In this document: in pieces, positions 15,195 to 24,738 of the stretch
Numbering within the stretch: position 1 is the first letter of the stretch
Layout: each line of letters starts with the position of its first letter
Origin: an uncultured Prevotella sp.
GTDB lineage: Bacteria; Bacteroidota; Bacteroidia; Bacteroidales; Bacteroidaceae
Assembly: GCA_900318395.1 (NCBI GenBank)
Contig: ONKL01000014.1
Location: 1 to 64,000, forward strand
Length of the DNA: 64,000 nucleotides
Reading direction: 5' to 3'
Program-made: the position numbers and the translations under genes
Notes under the pieces: generated by a model
Told to the model about the DNA's origin: nothing
Seen by the model: the letters and a program-made list of their open reading frames with translations, nothing else
Database searches by the model: none

Positions 15195-16019
15195 TTATTT
15201 CTTTCGATATTTACTCAGTAAAGGAATCTCATCGCAAAGGGCGTCAGCCAGTAGATGAGCAACAACACGTGCACCATATATATTATAATGTGTGTTGTCC
15301 TGCTTGCCTTTAGGTTCAGAAGGTTCTTCGCCAGGAAGGAACCACATGTGGAGCTTTTTGGAGGCTTCCGTACCAAGCCCCTGTTCCAGATCGTGTGTAA
15401 TCTGGTTGGCATCAACGAAATAGCAGTTCATGCGCTGAGCCACATCACGGGGAGCCACACGGTAAAGGCCATGGGTGTCGACAAGAGAATCGCTTTCAAC
15501 AATCTGTGCCCCATCGGCAAAAGTCGTATTGCGGAGCTTCTCGTCATCATCATTCTTGGGTGCGGTTTTGGCGAAATTTCTGCGAACGACACAGTTCATC
15601 AGAACAGGGATTCCTCCTTTCTCACGTGTCTCACGTACATATTTTGACAGATTGTAATCGAAGGTAGACCCAGGATCAGTATGACGTTCAGCCTGAGGCT
15701 TTTCATCATTGTGCCCAAACTGGATAATCACATAATCTCCAGGTTTGATGAGCGAAAGCACCTTGTCCCATCGTCCCTCGTTGATGAAGCTCTTAGAAGA
15801 GCGTCCATTCACAGCATGATTGTCAACAACGATATAGTCGGCATCAAAACATTCTTGAAGCATCATGGCCCATCCACGCTCCACCTTTCCGCCTGTCGTA
15901 TCCTTTTTGGCTGCTGTAGAGTCGCCGATGACGAAAATAGTCGTGGCCTTGTCTTTTGTTGCTGACATAAAGACCAAACACGATACTAATAAAAAGGATA
16001 GAAAAGTGTATTTCCTCAT
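15195..16019 (-). CDS. SGNH-type esterase, rhamnogalacturonan acetylesterase-like
   Basis: 274 residues with a signal peptide ([20 protein letters not shown]). Block [13 protein letters not shown] carries the catalytic Ser; block [14 protein letters not shown] and the late [18 protein letters not shown] give the oxyanion residues and the Asp-His pair. This is the pattern of secreted rhamnogalacturonan or pectin acetylesterases (CE12-like), removing acetyl groups from plant cell-wall polysaccharide. It overlaps hisS by 4 bases, an odd partner that suggests read-through expression. The exact substrate is inferred. Confidence 0.85.
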   Translation of the reverse strand: MRKYTFLSFLLVSCLVFMSATKDKATTIFVIGDSTAAKKDTTGGKVERGWAMMLQECFDADYIVVDNHAVNGRSSKSFINEGRWDKVLSLIKPGDYVIIQFGHNDEKPQAERHTDPGSTFDYNLSKYVRETREKGGIPVLMNCVVRRNFAKTAPKNDDDEKLRNTTFADGAQIVESDSLVDTHGLYRVAPRDVAQRMNCYFVDANQITHDLEQGLGTEASKKLHMWFLPGEEPSEPKGKQDNTHYNIYGARVVAHLLADALCDEIPLLSKYRKK

Positions 16020-17380
16020 GACTTGACAATATCTATAAGTTCTTCTGTAGTAACAAGTTGCTGATTTCCTGTCAACATATTCTTAAGAGTAAACTTCCCT
16101 TCAGCCATCTCGTTCTCACCAGCCAGCACTACAAACGGGATCTGTTTGGCGTTAGCATAAGACATCTGCTTCTTCATCTTCGATGAATCGGGGAAAATCT
16201 CGGTACGGATGCCAGCCTCACGCGCTTTGGCCACAGCAGTCAGACAATAGGCAGTCTCTTTCTCACCAAAGTTAATAAACAACAATTGGGTACCGTTTAC
16301 AGCATCTTTCGGGTAGCAGTCGAGGGCATTGAGAACATCGAAAATGCGATCAACACCAAAAGAGATACCGACGCCAGAGATACCAGGCATACCAAAGATG
16401 CCCGTCAGATTGTCATATCGGCCACCACCGGTGATAGATCCTATCTGTACATCGAGGGCTTTCACTTCGAAAATTGCGCCTGTATAGTAATTGAGTCCAC
16501 GAGCCAGCGTAAGGTCAAGTTGGATTTCGTTCTTCAGGCCGAGCTGTTTCAGCGTGTCAAGGATCGTGCGCGTCTCCTCCACGCCTTTCAAGCCTGTCCC
16601 ACTTGCAGCCAGAACGTCGGCAATGGTGTCCAACTTCTCGTCGTTACTACCTTCGAGTGAGATGATGGGCTGAAGTTTCTCTATTTGCTGTTCAGAGAGT
16701 CCATCCTCACGCAATTCCTGGTTGACATTTTCGAGTCCGATCTTATCGAGTTTATCGATAGCTACCGTAATATCAACAATCTTCTCCGCAGCTCCGATGA
16801 CTTCGGCAATTCCCGTTAGGATCTTTCGGTTGTTGATCTTAATCTGGACACGAACACCGAAACGGGAGAATACAGTATCTACGATCTGCATCAGCTCTAC
16901 CTCGTTGAGCAGAGAGTCAGAGCCGACGATGTCACCATCAAACTGCCAGAATTCACGATAACGGCCTTTCTGTGGACGGTCTGCACGCCAGACAGGTTGC
17001 ATCTGGTAGCGCTTAAATGGCAACTGCAGTTCTTCACGGTGCATCACCACATAACGGGCGAAGGGCACCGTGAGGTCATAGCGAAGTCCTTTTTCACAAA
17101 GTTTAGCAGCCAGATGAAGCGCATTACGCTCTTGCAGCTCTTCATCGCTGACCTTTGTAAGGAAGTCGCCCGAGTTGAGTACTTTAAACAGCAGTTTATC
17201 ACCCTCCTCACCATACTTACCCATCAGGGTACCGAGAGTTTCCATCGCAGGGGTCTCTATCTGCTGGAAGCCATAGAGCTGATAAACCTGCTTGATGGTA
17301 TCGAAAATATAGTTGCGCTTAGCCATCTCCATTGGAGAGAAGTCGCGCGTTCCTTTAGGAATACTTGGTTTCTGTGCCAT
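16016..17380 (-). CDS. hisS: histidyl-tRNA synthetase
   Basis: 454 residues, class II synthetase charging tRNA-His. Motif 2 region [20 protein letters not shown] and the His-specific [14 protein letters not shown] and [12 protein letters not shown] are present. The C-terminal anticodon-binding domain starts near residue 355 ([19 protein letters not shown]). It sits 26 bases after purA and is followed with a 4-base overlap by the esterase. Typical housekeeping member. Confidence 0.96.
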   Translation of the reverse strand: MAQKPSIPKGTRDFSPMEMAKRNYIFDTIKQVYQLYGFQQIETPAMETLGTLMGKYGEEGDKLLFKVLNSGDFLTKVSDEELQERNALHLAAKLCEKGLRYDLTVPFARYVVMHREELQLPFKRYQMQPVWRADRPQKGRYREFWQFDGDIVGSDSLLNEVELMQIVDTVFSRFGVRVQIKINNRKILTGIAEVIGAAEKIVDITVAIDKLDKIGLENVNQELREDGLSEQQIEKLQPIISLEGSNDEKLDTIADVLAASGTGLKGVEETRTILDTLKQLGLKNEIQLDLTLARGLNYYTGAIFEVKALDVQIGSITGGGRYDNLTGIFGMPGISGVGISFGVDRIFDVLNALDCYPKDAVNGTQLLFINFGEKETAYCLTAVAKAREAGIRTEIFPDSSKMKKQMSYANAKQIPFVVLAGENEMAEGKFTLKNMLTGNQQLVTTEELIDIVKS

Positions 17381-17406
17381 ATTCGTTTTCTTTGGTACGT
17401 CTATGC

Positions 17407-18678
17407 TTATTTACGTACTATTGTCTGTTCACGGTCTGGACCGATAGAGATAATCTTAATGGGCGTTTCGAGCTGAGCCTCCAGGAATGCGATATAGTCC
17501 TTGAACTCTTTGGGGAACTGATCCTCGGAAGTAAACTTCGTCATATCAGTCTTCCAGCCCGGCAGTTCCTGATAAACTGGTTCGATACCTTCTTCAATAT
17601 TATAGGGGAAATAGTCGATTTCAACGCCGTTCTGCTTATAAGCCACACAAGCTTTGATGGTGTCGAATCCATCCAGCACGTCGCTCTTCATCATGATAAG
17701 CTGGGTCACGCCGTTCACCATGATCGAATAGCGTAAAGCCACCAGATCGATCCATCCGCAACGACGCTCACGACCTGTAACAGCACCATACTCATGCCCC
17801 AGGTCGCGAATCTTCTTACCCGTTTCATCGAACAACTCAGTAGGGAATGGGCCTGCACCTACACGAGTGCAATAAGCCTTCATGATACCATATACATCAC
17901 CAATCTTATTGGGACCGATACCCAGACCTGTGCAGGCTCCCGCACAGATCGTATTCGAGGAGGTGACAAATGGATAGCTGCCGAAGTCCACATCGAGCAT
18001 GGTGCCCTGAGCACCCTCGCAAAGAACGCTTTTACCACTCTTCAGAATATTATTGATCTCGTGTTCAGAATCGACAATAGGGAACTGACGCAAGTACTCA
18101 ACACCTTCAAGCCACTTCTTCTCAACCTCTGTAATGTCATATTCGAAATGAAGGGATTTCAGAATAGCCTCATGACGGGCCTTTGCCTTTCCATATTTCT
18201 CTTCAAAGTTTTCAAGTATGTCGCCTACCCTCAGACCGTTACGGCTAACTTTGTCTGTATAAGTCGGGCCAATTCCCTTTCCTGTAGTTCCAACTTTATC
18301 TTTACCCTTCTGGGCCTCATAGGCTGCATCGAGTACGCGATGAGTAGGCATAATCAGATGAGCTTTCTTAGAGATGTGCAGGCGGGAATGCAGATCGTGC
18401 CCACTAGCTTCAAGAGCCTTTGCTTCCTCCATGAAAAGATCGGGCGCAAGAACCACACCATTACCAATAATGTTCACCTTACCACCCTGGAAGATTCCCG
18501 ATGGAATGGAACGTAGCACATACTTCTGTCCCTCAAATTCCAGTGTGTGGCCTGCATTAGGACCTCCCTGGAAACGGGCAACAACATCGTACTTAGGGGT
18601 TAACACGTCAACCACCTTACCTTTTCCTTCGTCGCCCCACTGCAAACCGAGCAGGACATCAACTTTACCTTTGTTCAT
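17407..18678 (-). CDS. purA: adenylosuccinate synthetase
   Basis: 423 residues; converts IMP and aspartate to adenylosuccinate with [17 protein letters not shown] holds the catalytic Asp and the GTP-binding glycine loop, GGPNAGHT the catalytic His, and [15 protein letters not shown] the IMP site. [14 protein letters not shown] and the base-recognition end are normal. It is the second gene of the fur-purA-hisS operon, 9 bases after fur, an arrangement I recall from other Bacteroidales. Confidence 0.97.
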   Translation of the reverse strand: MNKGKVDVLLGLQWGDEGKGKVVDVLTPKYDVVARFQGGPNAGHTLEFEGQKYVLRSIPSGIFQGGKVNIIGNGVVLAPDLFMEEAKALEASGHDLHSRLHISKKAHLIMPTHRVLDAAYEAQKGKDKVGTTGKGIGPTYTDKVSRNGLRVGDILENFEEKYGKAKARHEAILKSLHFEYDITEVEKKWLEGVEYLRQFPIVDSEHEINNILKSGKSVLCEGAQGTMLDVDFGSYPFVTSSNTICAGACTGLGIGPNKIGDVYGIMKAYCTRVGAGPFPTELFDETGKKIRDLGHEYGAVTGRERRCGWIDLVALRYSIMVNGVTQLIMMKSDVLDGFDTIKACVAYKQNGVEIDYFPYNIEEGIEPVYQELPGWKTDMTKFTSEDQFPKEFKDYIAFLEAQLETPIKIISIGPDREQTIVRK

Positions 18679-18687
18679 AATTCTTAT

Positions 18688-19182
18688 TTATTCTGTATTT
18701 GATTTCTTCTTTTCTGACTCTTTCTTTTTCCGTTTGGTCATCAATGTCTGGCAGGCACTACAGACGCCATAAACATATAATGTAAATCCGTCTTTACGGA
18801 AACGCCTAAGGTGCATATTCTCTACAGCCATGTCTATTTCAGGCGATTTCACCTCGACAACCTTACCGCACATCGTACAGATCTGATGACAATGGTTGTT
18901 GTTGTCGTAACAGGCTTCATATTTCGTTGATCCCTGAAAGCGATGTCGAGCAACCAGGCGCAACGACAGAAACAAGTTCAGGGTATTATAGAGTGTTGCC
19001 CTACTGACGGGGAAATTCCAATCTGTGCTCAGTTTCTCATTCAACTCTTCCAAGGTGAAATGTCCGTTAGTGCTGTAGATGGCTTTCAAAATAGTATAGC
19101 GCTCTGGCGTCTTGCGATGATTATTCATCTCAAGATAGTTATCCAATATGCGCTCCACAGCAACTAACTTTTTATCTTTCAT
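18688..19182 (-). CDS. Fur-family transcriptional repressor
   Basis: 164 residues from ATG 19182. The winged helix (RKTPERYTILKAIYSTNGHF, SRATLYNTLNLFLSLRLVAR) and the metal and dimer region (YEACYDNNNHCHQICTMCGK, then CSACQTL) define the family. Both CxxC pairs of the structural zinc site are present. Whether it senses iron, zinc or peroxide cannot be told from sequence. It is first in the operon with purA and hisS. The lysine-rich C-terminal tail (KRKKKESEKKKSN) is a little longer than usual. Confidence 0.88.
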   Translation of the reverse strand: MKDKKLVAVERILDNYLEMNNHRKTPERYTILKAIYSTNGHFTLEELNEKLSTDWNFPVSRATLYNTLNLFLSLRLVARHRFQGSTKYEACYDNNNHCHQICTMCGKVVEVKSPEIDMAVENMHLRRFRKDGFTLYVYGVCSACQTLMTKRKKKESEKKKSNTE

Positions 19183-19203
19183 CTGATTTTCTCGAAAACC
19201 GCA

Positions 19204-19211
19204 CAAAGGTA
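19204..19211 (-). promoter_or_regulatory. -7 element of the fur-purA-hisS-esterase operon
   Basis: Minus strand TACCTTTG, 21 bases before the Fur-family start codon. Confidence 0.7.
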
Positions 19212-19242
19212 CATAATTTCAAAGAAACAAAAGAAAGATTAT

Positions 19243-19857
19243 TTATAAAAATTCTAAATTAATGGTTTTTAATGCGCTCTTCGACAATCGCTCATATACG
19301 AGGCCTAATTCTGCAAAACGCTGCATACAAGACATGGCTGCCTTCTTCACGGGCAGACTATTACCCTGCAATGCTGCCAATGCCTGATCGATGAATTCGT
19401 TGATTCCACGTTCGTTAGGCTCTTGTTTGTTCATGAACAGACGAGATAATACGTGAAAACCGCAAAGTTGGTAGAGTTCTTTCTCCGACGCCATCCAGCT
19501 ATATGCCTTCTCGGGGGCATAAGGCAGATATTGATACAAGTTGTATGCAGCCTGCTCCGCTATTTCCTGTGTATCGGTCTGTTCCATCCAAATGTCGATG
19601 ACTTCGGGTAAAACTTGGTCAGCAGGCATCATCATCGTCGCAAGTATCTTACACTCACGCACATTCTCTTTCCAGAGTGCAATAGCCAGGTCATAGTTTT
19701 TCCCGAGTTCTGCTGCTTTTCCCTGAAGTCTCGGTAGTGTGGCCCCCCAATTGAGTTTATAATCCACTCCCTTGTCACGCATGGATTTAGCCACAGAACC
19801 ATCCATCATCTGACGGAACGACTGTTTGATTTCCTTCACCTGACTATTGATATCCAT
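19243..19857 (-). CDS. AlkD-like HEAT-repeat DNA alkylation repair protein
   Basis: 204 residues made of amphipathic helices. Features such as GVDYKLNWGATLPRLQGKAAEL, the second-helix segment ALWKENVRECKILATMMM and IWMEQTDTQEIAEQAAYNLY match the AlkC/AlkD HEAT-like glycosylase family, in a short Bacteroidetes form. A catalytic role in removing alkylated bases is inferred from the family and not certain. The gene lies 9 bases after the dipeptidyl peptidase III gene and is probably read with it. Confidence 0.7.
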   Translation of the reverse strand: MDINSQVKEIKQSFRQMMDGSVAKSMRDKGVDYKLNWGATLPRLQGKAAELGKNYDLAIALWKENVRECKILATMMMPADQVLPEVIDIWMEQTDTQEIAEQAAYNLYQYLPYAPEKAYSWMASEKELYQLCGFHVLSRLFMNKQEPNERGINEFIDQALAALQGNSLPVKKAAMSCMQRFAELGLVYERLSKSALKTINLEFL

Positions 19858-19866
19858 ATCCTTATA

Positions 19867-21825
19867 TTATATTAATGTTGCATACTCTGAACTGTAGCGA
19901 AGCATCTGGTGTGCGTAAGTCTCGCTATAGTTCACCTGAATATCGCAGATTTCCCCACTTGTACCATAAACAGGTAACAACTGAGGATTAATGAACCCTT
20001 TGTATGGAGCAAGATTCAGGCGCTTATAACGCTCCAACACTTCTGCATGTAGTTGTTCATCTACCTTAACGGCATATTTCTCTACCAGTTGGCGGGCGGC
20101 CTCATAGTCACCTTCACTCTTAATCCGTTGTATTTCTGCAAGCAGAGTGGCAATCAGTTGGCGAAGTCTTTCATAATCCGTGATTTCAACGTATGTCTTA
20201 CCCTCGCGACGAACCAACTTGATGACATCTCCTTGTTCATAGCACCAATGGGCTATCAACGCGCGGTTACGCATGTGAGCTTCCTCAATCTGATGTCCTG
20301 GAGAGATGCGAATCAACTGGGTCATCAGGCCATTCATCATATAGGTATAATACTGCGATTTATACGCCTCTTCATCAGGTGTCAATCCAAGTTCTACAAG
20401 TTTTTTGTCTGCGATGTAATACAGGCCAAAAAGGTCGGCCCTCGCCTCTTCTATCGTATTACCATACGCCTTCAGCGCATCAGGATCCACTCCTGGCAGC
20501 AATTGTCCACTTCCGTGTCCCAGACATTCATGCAGGTCTGTATGCAAGTCGTCACAGATATCGCCATATTTGTCGATGATTTCAAGAGTATCCTGATCAA
20601 TGACAAATTCCTCTTTAAAACCATTACCATGCGCTGCTTTGTTGTAGGCATCGGTAATGTTACTGATGGTAATGCTCTTACTGCCATATTGAGCCCGGAT
20701 CCAATCAGCATTCGGGAGGTTGATGCCTATGGCCGTTGAGGGGTATTCGTCACCGCCAAGCATAGCAGCACATATCACATTAGCAGAAACACCTTTGACA
20801 ACTGGCTTACGGAATCGGGGATCGACAGGCGAATGGTCTTCAAACCATTGAGCATTGCGGCTAATGGTCTGAGTACGATGAGTCGACTCTTCATCGATAT
20901 ATTCTACGAGGCCTTCCCACGAGCCTTTCATCCCTAAGGGATCGCCATAGACTTCGATGAATCCGTTGATAAAATCAATGGAAGAATCATGCTCTTTCAA
21001 CCATTCAATACAATATTTATTAAAAGTCTGTAAGTCTGCTGTTTTATAGTAACTTATAAGCAGTTCTATAATCCTTTTCTGTTGCATGTTTTCTGCCACT
21101 TCTGCAGCTTTTTCCAACCAAAAGATGATATGCCTGATGGCATTCGCGTATTTGCCGCCGGAATACCACACTTCCTCGAGGATCTTGCCGTCTTTTTTGA
21201 CAAGTGTTGAATTGAGTCCGAACGACGGAGGTGTATCCTGATGTTTGTCCTGCTGTTTCTGCAGCTCATAGAAAGCTTCGGCCTCTGCCTGAGTGACACC
21301 ATCATAGAAATTGCAGGCCGATGTCAGAAGTAAATCTTCGCCATCAGCCTTATTCACACGCTTAGGCATCACAGTTTCATCAAAGATGATAGGAAACAGC
21401 TCGTCGCACATCTGCGAGATAGTTTCACCTTCGTTTAAAGGCAACTGACGTGCATCAACTTGCCTAAGCACCTTATTTAAATAGTCAGGTGTAAAACCAG
21501 GCTTGAATTTCTCACATCCATAATGGTGATAGATGCCGCTTGAGAACCAGATGCGCTTCAGATAGATCTCCAAAGCCTTGAATTCATCGGTATCATGCAG
21601 AACAGTCATATCTGTATAGATAACCTCGAGCATCTTCCGAATACGGAGGTTATACTTACCGAACTGATCGAAAGTAATATCACGTCCATAAAGCGTGGCT
21701 TGAGACAGATAATACACAAGAGTCTTCTGCTTCAGCGTCAGTCTTTCAAAACCATTCAGTCTGTATCTAAGCAATTGCAAGTCAGCGAATCGCTCGTCTT
21801 GATAATTAAAATCTACGTTCATCAT
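19867..21825 (-). CDS. dipeptidyl peptidase III (family M49)
   Basis: 652 residues without a signal peptide. The M49 zinc motif appears as HECLGHG near residue 430, where the family has HExxGH, and the third ligand is in EEARADLFGLYY. ETISQMCDELFPIIFDE and the SNIxxAYN-like substrate segment also fit. It removes dipeptides from peptide N-termini in the cytoplasm. It is the first gene of a two-gene unit with the AlkD-like gene and diverges from recQ. The start is MM; either ATG (21825 or 21822) is possible. Confidence 0.9.
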   Translation of the reverse strand: MMNVDFNYQDERFADLQLLRYRLNGFERLTLKQKTLVYYLSQATLYGRDITFDQFGKYNLRIRKMLEVIYTDMTVLHDTDEFKALEIYLKRIWFSSGIYHHYGCEKFKPGFTPDYLNKVLRQVDARQLPLNEGETISQMCDELFPIIFDETVMPKRVNKADGEDLLLTSACNFYDGVTQAEAEAFYELQKQQDKHQDTPPSFGLNSTLVKKDGKILEEVWYSGGKYANAIRHIIFWLEKAAEVAENMQQKRIIELLISYYKTADLQTFNKYCIEWLKEHDSSIDFINGFIEVYGDPLGMKGSWEGLVEYIDEESTHRTQTISRNAQWFEDHSPVDPRFRKPVVKGVSANVICAAMLGGDEYPSTAIGINLPNADWIRAQYGSKSITISNITDAYNKAAHGNGFKEEFVIDQDTLEIIDKYGDICDDLHTDLHECLGHGSGQLLPGVDPDALKAYGNTIEEARADLFGLYYIADKKLVELGLTPDEEAYKSQYYTYMMNGLMTQLIRISPGHQIEEAHMRNRALIAHWCYEQGDVIKLVRREGKTYVEITDYERLRQLIATLLAEIQRIKSEGDYEAARQLVEKYAVKVDEQLHAEVLERYKRLNLAPYKGFINPQLLPVYGTSGEICDIQVNYSETYAHQMLRYSSEYATLI

Positions 21826-21855
21826 TCTATGGCTTACCTATATTCTATAGGCATG

Positions 21856-21863
21856 CAAAATTA
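21856..21863 (-). promoter_or_regulatory. -7 element of the M49 peptidase gene
   Basis: Minus strand TAATTTTG, 30 bases before the start codon. Confidence 0.6.
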
Positions 21864-21906
21864 AATAAAATAATCCAAACTTGCAATGAATTACAAAAAA
21901 AATGCC

Positions 21907-21914
21907 TATCTTTG
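21907..21914 (+). promoter_or_regulatory. -7 element of recQ
   Basis: TATCTTTG, 17 bases before the ATG. Confidence 0.7.
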
Positions 21915-21931
21915 TGCAAAAATTGTAACTG

Positions 21932-23752
21932 ATGAACATTTTCGAGGCATTAAGAACATATTACGGCTATAGTACTTTCAGGCAAAACCAACAAGAAATC
22001 ATAGAACACGTCATGCAAGGCAAAGACGCTTTAGTGCTGATGCCTACAGGTGGCGGAAAAAGTATTTGTTACCAGATTCCTGCACTAACGATGTCAGGCA
22101 CAGCCATTGTGATTTCCCCGCTTATCAGTCTGATGAAAGACCAAGTAGAGACACTTCGTGCTAATGGCATTGAAGCCGAAGCCCTCAATAGCGGTAATGA
22201 CCCTGCCGTTGATACAGTCATCAGGCGTAAATGTTTTTCTGGCAGCATGAAACTCCTCTATATCTCTCCTGAGAAGCTGATGTCTGAAATAGACTATCTA
22301 CTCAGTCATATCCAAATCTCGCTGTTTGCTATCGACGAAGCCCACTGCATCAGTCAATGGGGCCACGACTTCCGCCCAGAATACACACAACTGGGCATTC
22401 TCCGTGAGAAATTCCCCCATGTCCCGATCATGGCTCTGACTGCAACGGCTGATAAAATCACACGTGGGGATATACTGAAACAGCTTAACATTACTGGTGC
22501 TCAGGAATTCATTTCCAGCTTTGACCGTCCTAACCTTAGCTTGTCAGTAAAACGAGGCTACAAGGCAGCAGAGAAGATGCACTTCATTCTCAATTTCATC
22601 AAGGCACGTCCGATGGAGGCTGGCATTATCTATTGCCTAAGCCGCAAGAATACCGAAAAAGTTGCATCCGATTTACAGAAGAAAGGTATTAATGCGGCAC
22701 CATATCACGCTGGTATGTCGACATTTGAAAGAAATCAGACGCAGGAAAGATTTAAGAATGATCAATTATCTGTTGTTTGCGCAACAATAGCCTTTGGAAT
22801 GGGTATCGACAAGAGTAATGTCCGTTGGGTGATTCATTATAATATGCCTAAAAGTATCGAGAGTTTCTATCAGGAGATAGGACGTGCTGGCCGCGATGGT
22901 GCTCCAGCAGATACAGTCCTGTTCTATTCTCTCGCTGACATTGTACAACTTACTGAATTTGCAAGACAAAGTGGCCAGCAAGATGTCAACATGGATAAAC
23001 TGCGAAGGATGCAGGAATATGCCGAGTCGAGTGTCTGCCGCAGACGGATTTTGCTCAACTATTTCAGCGAACAGACAGATCACGACTGTGGCAATTGTGA
23101 TGTTTGCGAGAATCCGCCCCGACGGTTTGATGGCACGCGCTACGTACAGATGGCTCTCAGTGCAGCCAAGCGCACGGCAGAGACGGTGCGCATATCTACG
23201 ATTATAGAGATTGTTAAAGGCATCCGTTCACCTTATGTCGTGCGCCATGGCTATGATCAGCTCAAGACATTTGGCGTGGGGAAAGATATCACGACCAACG
23301 ACTGGCAGGACTATCTGCTGCAGATGCTCCAAATGGGATTCATCGAGATAGCCTACAATGATGGTAACAAGGTGAAAGTTACCAATATCGGAGAAGATGT
23401 TCTATACGGCAGGAAGAGTGCTCAACTCTGTGTCATCGACCATAGCGTGAAAGAGGAGCGCAAGAAACCACGACTGAAACTTGAGATTCCTACCATCACA
23501 ATACCCGGTCTGCCACCAACCACTGGCATTGAAGACATGAAACTGTTCGAGGCACTTCGTTCCCTAAGATTGACATGTGCCAACGAAGAAGGCTTTCCAC
23601 CATACATCGTTTTCAGCGACAAGGTACTCCACGCTCTGGCTACCATCAAGCCAACCACCATCGAACAGTTTGGCAACATCTCTGGTATCGGAGAACATAA
23701 GAAGGAGAAGTATGGCAACCGTTTCGTGGCATTAATTCAAAAGTATGTTTAA
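21932..23752 (+). CDS. recQ: ATP-dependent DNA helicase RecQ
   Basis: 606 residues, 3'-5' helicase of recombination and repair. The Walker A loop TGGGKS is at 39-44 and FAIDEAHCISQWGHDFRPEY is motif II with the aromatic loop. The zinc-binding cysteines are in CRRRILLNYFSEQ and CGNCDVC. The RQC winged helix follows (about 410-490) and a HRDC domain closes the protein (LFEALRSLRLTCANEEGFPP). All helicase motifs are intact. It stands alone, diverging from the M49 peptidase gene. Confidence 0.95.
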   Translation: MNIFEALRTYYGYSTFRQNQQEIIEHVMQGKDALVLMPTGGGKSICYQIPALTMSGTAIVISPLISLMKDQVETLRANGIEAEALNSGNDPAVDTVIRRKCFSGSMKLLYISPEKLMSEIDYLLSHIQISLFAIDEAHCISQWGHDFRPEYTQLGILREKFPHVPIMALTATADKITRGDILKQLNITGAQEFISSFDRPNLSLSVKRGYKAAEKMHFILNFIKARPMEAGIIYCLSRKNTEKVASDLQKKGINAAPYHAGMSTFERNQTQERFKNDQLSVVCATIAFGMGIDKSNVRWVIHYNMPKSIESFYQEIGRAGRDGAPADTVLFYSLADIVQLTEFARQSGQQDVNMDKLRRMQEYAESSVCRRRILLNYFSEQTDHDCGNCDVCENPPRRFDGTRYVQMALSAAKRTAETVRISTIIEIVKGIRSPYVVRHGYDQLKTFGVGKDITTNDWQDYLLQMLQMGFIEIAYNDGNKVKVTNIGEDVLYGRKSAQLCVIDHSVKEERKKPRLKLEIPTITIPGLPPTTGIEDMKLFEALRSLRLTCANEEGFPPYIVFSDKVLHALATIKPTTIEQFGNISGIGEHKKEKYGNRFVALIQKYV

Positions 23753-23809
23753 GTGCCATTTTACACCTAATTTCTCTAAGAAAATCCGAAAATATCCATA
23801 AAAAAGACC

Positions 23810-23827
23810 GAAAAGTGTCACTTTTTC
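23810..23827 (+). terminator. small terminator hairpin after recQ
   Basis: GAAAAG and CTTTTT around the loop tgtca, 58 bases after the recQ stop. It is short, and termination strength is uncertain. Confidence 0.45.
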
Positions 23828-23870
23828 CTAAAATCTTTCGTTGAAATTCGGAAATGTGAAAAGTTTTTCG

Positions 23871-23878
23871 TATCTTTG
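23871..23878 (+). promoter_or_regulatory. -7 element of the glycogen synthase-like gene
   Basis: TATCTTTG, 20 bases before the ATG at 23899. Confidence 0.7.
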
Positions 23879-23898
23879 CGCTGCAAAAACTTCGAAAG

Positions 23899-24711
23899 AT
23901 GGCAAAGAAGAAGATACTATTCATCAATCAGGAGATCTCTCCTTACGTCCCAGACAACAACTTGTCACTGATGGGAAAGAAGCTTCCGCAAGCTATGCAG
24001 GAACGTAGTCATGAGATTCGTACATTCATGCCCAAATGGGGAACCATTAACGAGCGTCGCGGCCAGTTGCATGAGGTAATCCGACTCTCGGGTATGAATC
24101 TGATCATTAATGACACAGATCATCCCCTGATCATTAAGGTTGCCTCCATACAGTCAGCCCGCATACAAGTCTATTTCATCGACAATGATGATTACTTCAG
24201 CAAGCGGCAGATGGAGAAAGACGAGAAGGGAGAAGATTATCCTGACAATGGCGAACGAGCCATTTTCTTCGCTCGTGGTGTACTTGAAACAGTCAAGAAG
24301 CTCCGCTGGGTGCCCGACATCATCCACTGCCAAGGCTGGATGAGTGCTGTTGTGCCCCTCTATGTGAAGACAGCCTTCCATGATGAGCCATCATTTGCTG
24401 AAGCCAAGGTTGTAACCTCCCTCTTCACCAAGAACATTGATAAGGATCTTGGCGAGAATTTCAAGAAGTGCCTGGAGTTCCGTGATGTCAATGAAGAATT
24501 GCTGAAGGGCTACAATGACAATTTCGATTTCGATGAACTGGGTAAGCTCGCCATCGACTATAGTGATGGAGTTATTCAGTCAGATAGTGAAGTTAATGTT
24601 GAATTACTCGATTACGCCAAGGGCAAGAATATCCCCGTTCTTGGCTATCAGGAAGACTTTGCTGATGCCTATGAGGCATTCTACGAATCACTCTTCCCTG
24701 ACGAGGTTTAA
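23899..24711 (+). CDS. glycogen/starch synthase-like protein, N-terminal domain only
   Basis: 270 residues beginning MAKKKILFINQEISPYVPDN. This corresponds to the N-terminal GT5 domain of glycogen synthase: ISPY, ERSHEIRTFMPKWGTINERR, PDIIHCQGWMSAVVPLYVK. The C-terminal GT-B half with the nucleotide-sugar site, normally another 200 or so residues, is missing. The usual ADP-glucose KTGGL loop near the N-terminus is replaced by NNLSLMGKKL. I recall short proteins of this type next to DUF4270 in Bacteroides. It may be a regulatory or structural relative rather than an active synthase. Confidence 0.75.
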   Translation: MAKKKILFINQEISPYVPDNNLSLMGKKLPQAMQERSHEIRTFMPKWGTINERRGQLHEVIRLSGMNLIINDTDHPLIIKVASIQSARIQVYFIDNDDYFSKRQMEKDEKGEDYPDNGERAIFFARGVLETVKKLRWVPDIIHCQGWMSAVVPLYVKTAFHDEPSFAEAKVVTSLFTKNIDKDLGENFKKCLEFRDVNEELLKGYNDNFDFDELGKLAIDYSDGVIQSDSEVNVELLDYAKGKNIPVLGYQEDFADAYEAFYESLFPDEV

Positions 24712-24738
24712 GGACTTATAATACACTTACATTTACAC

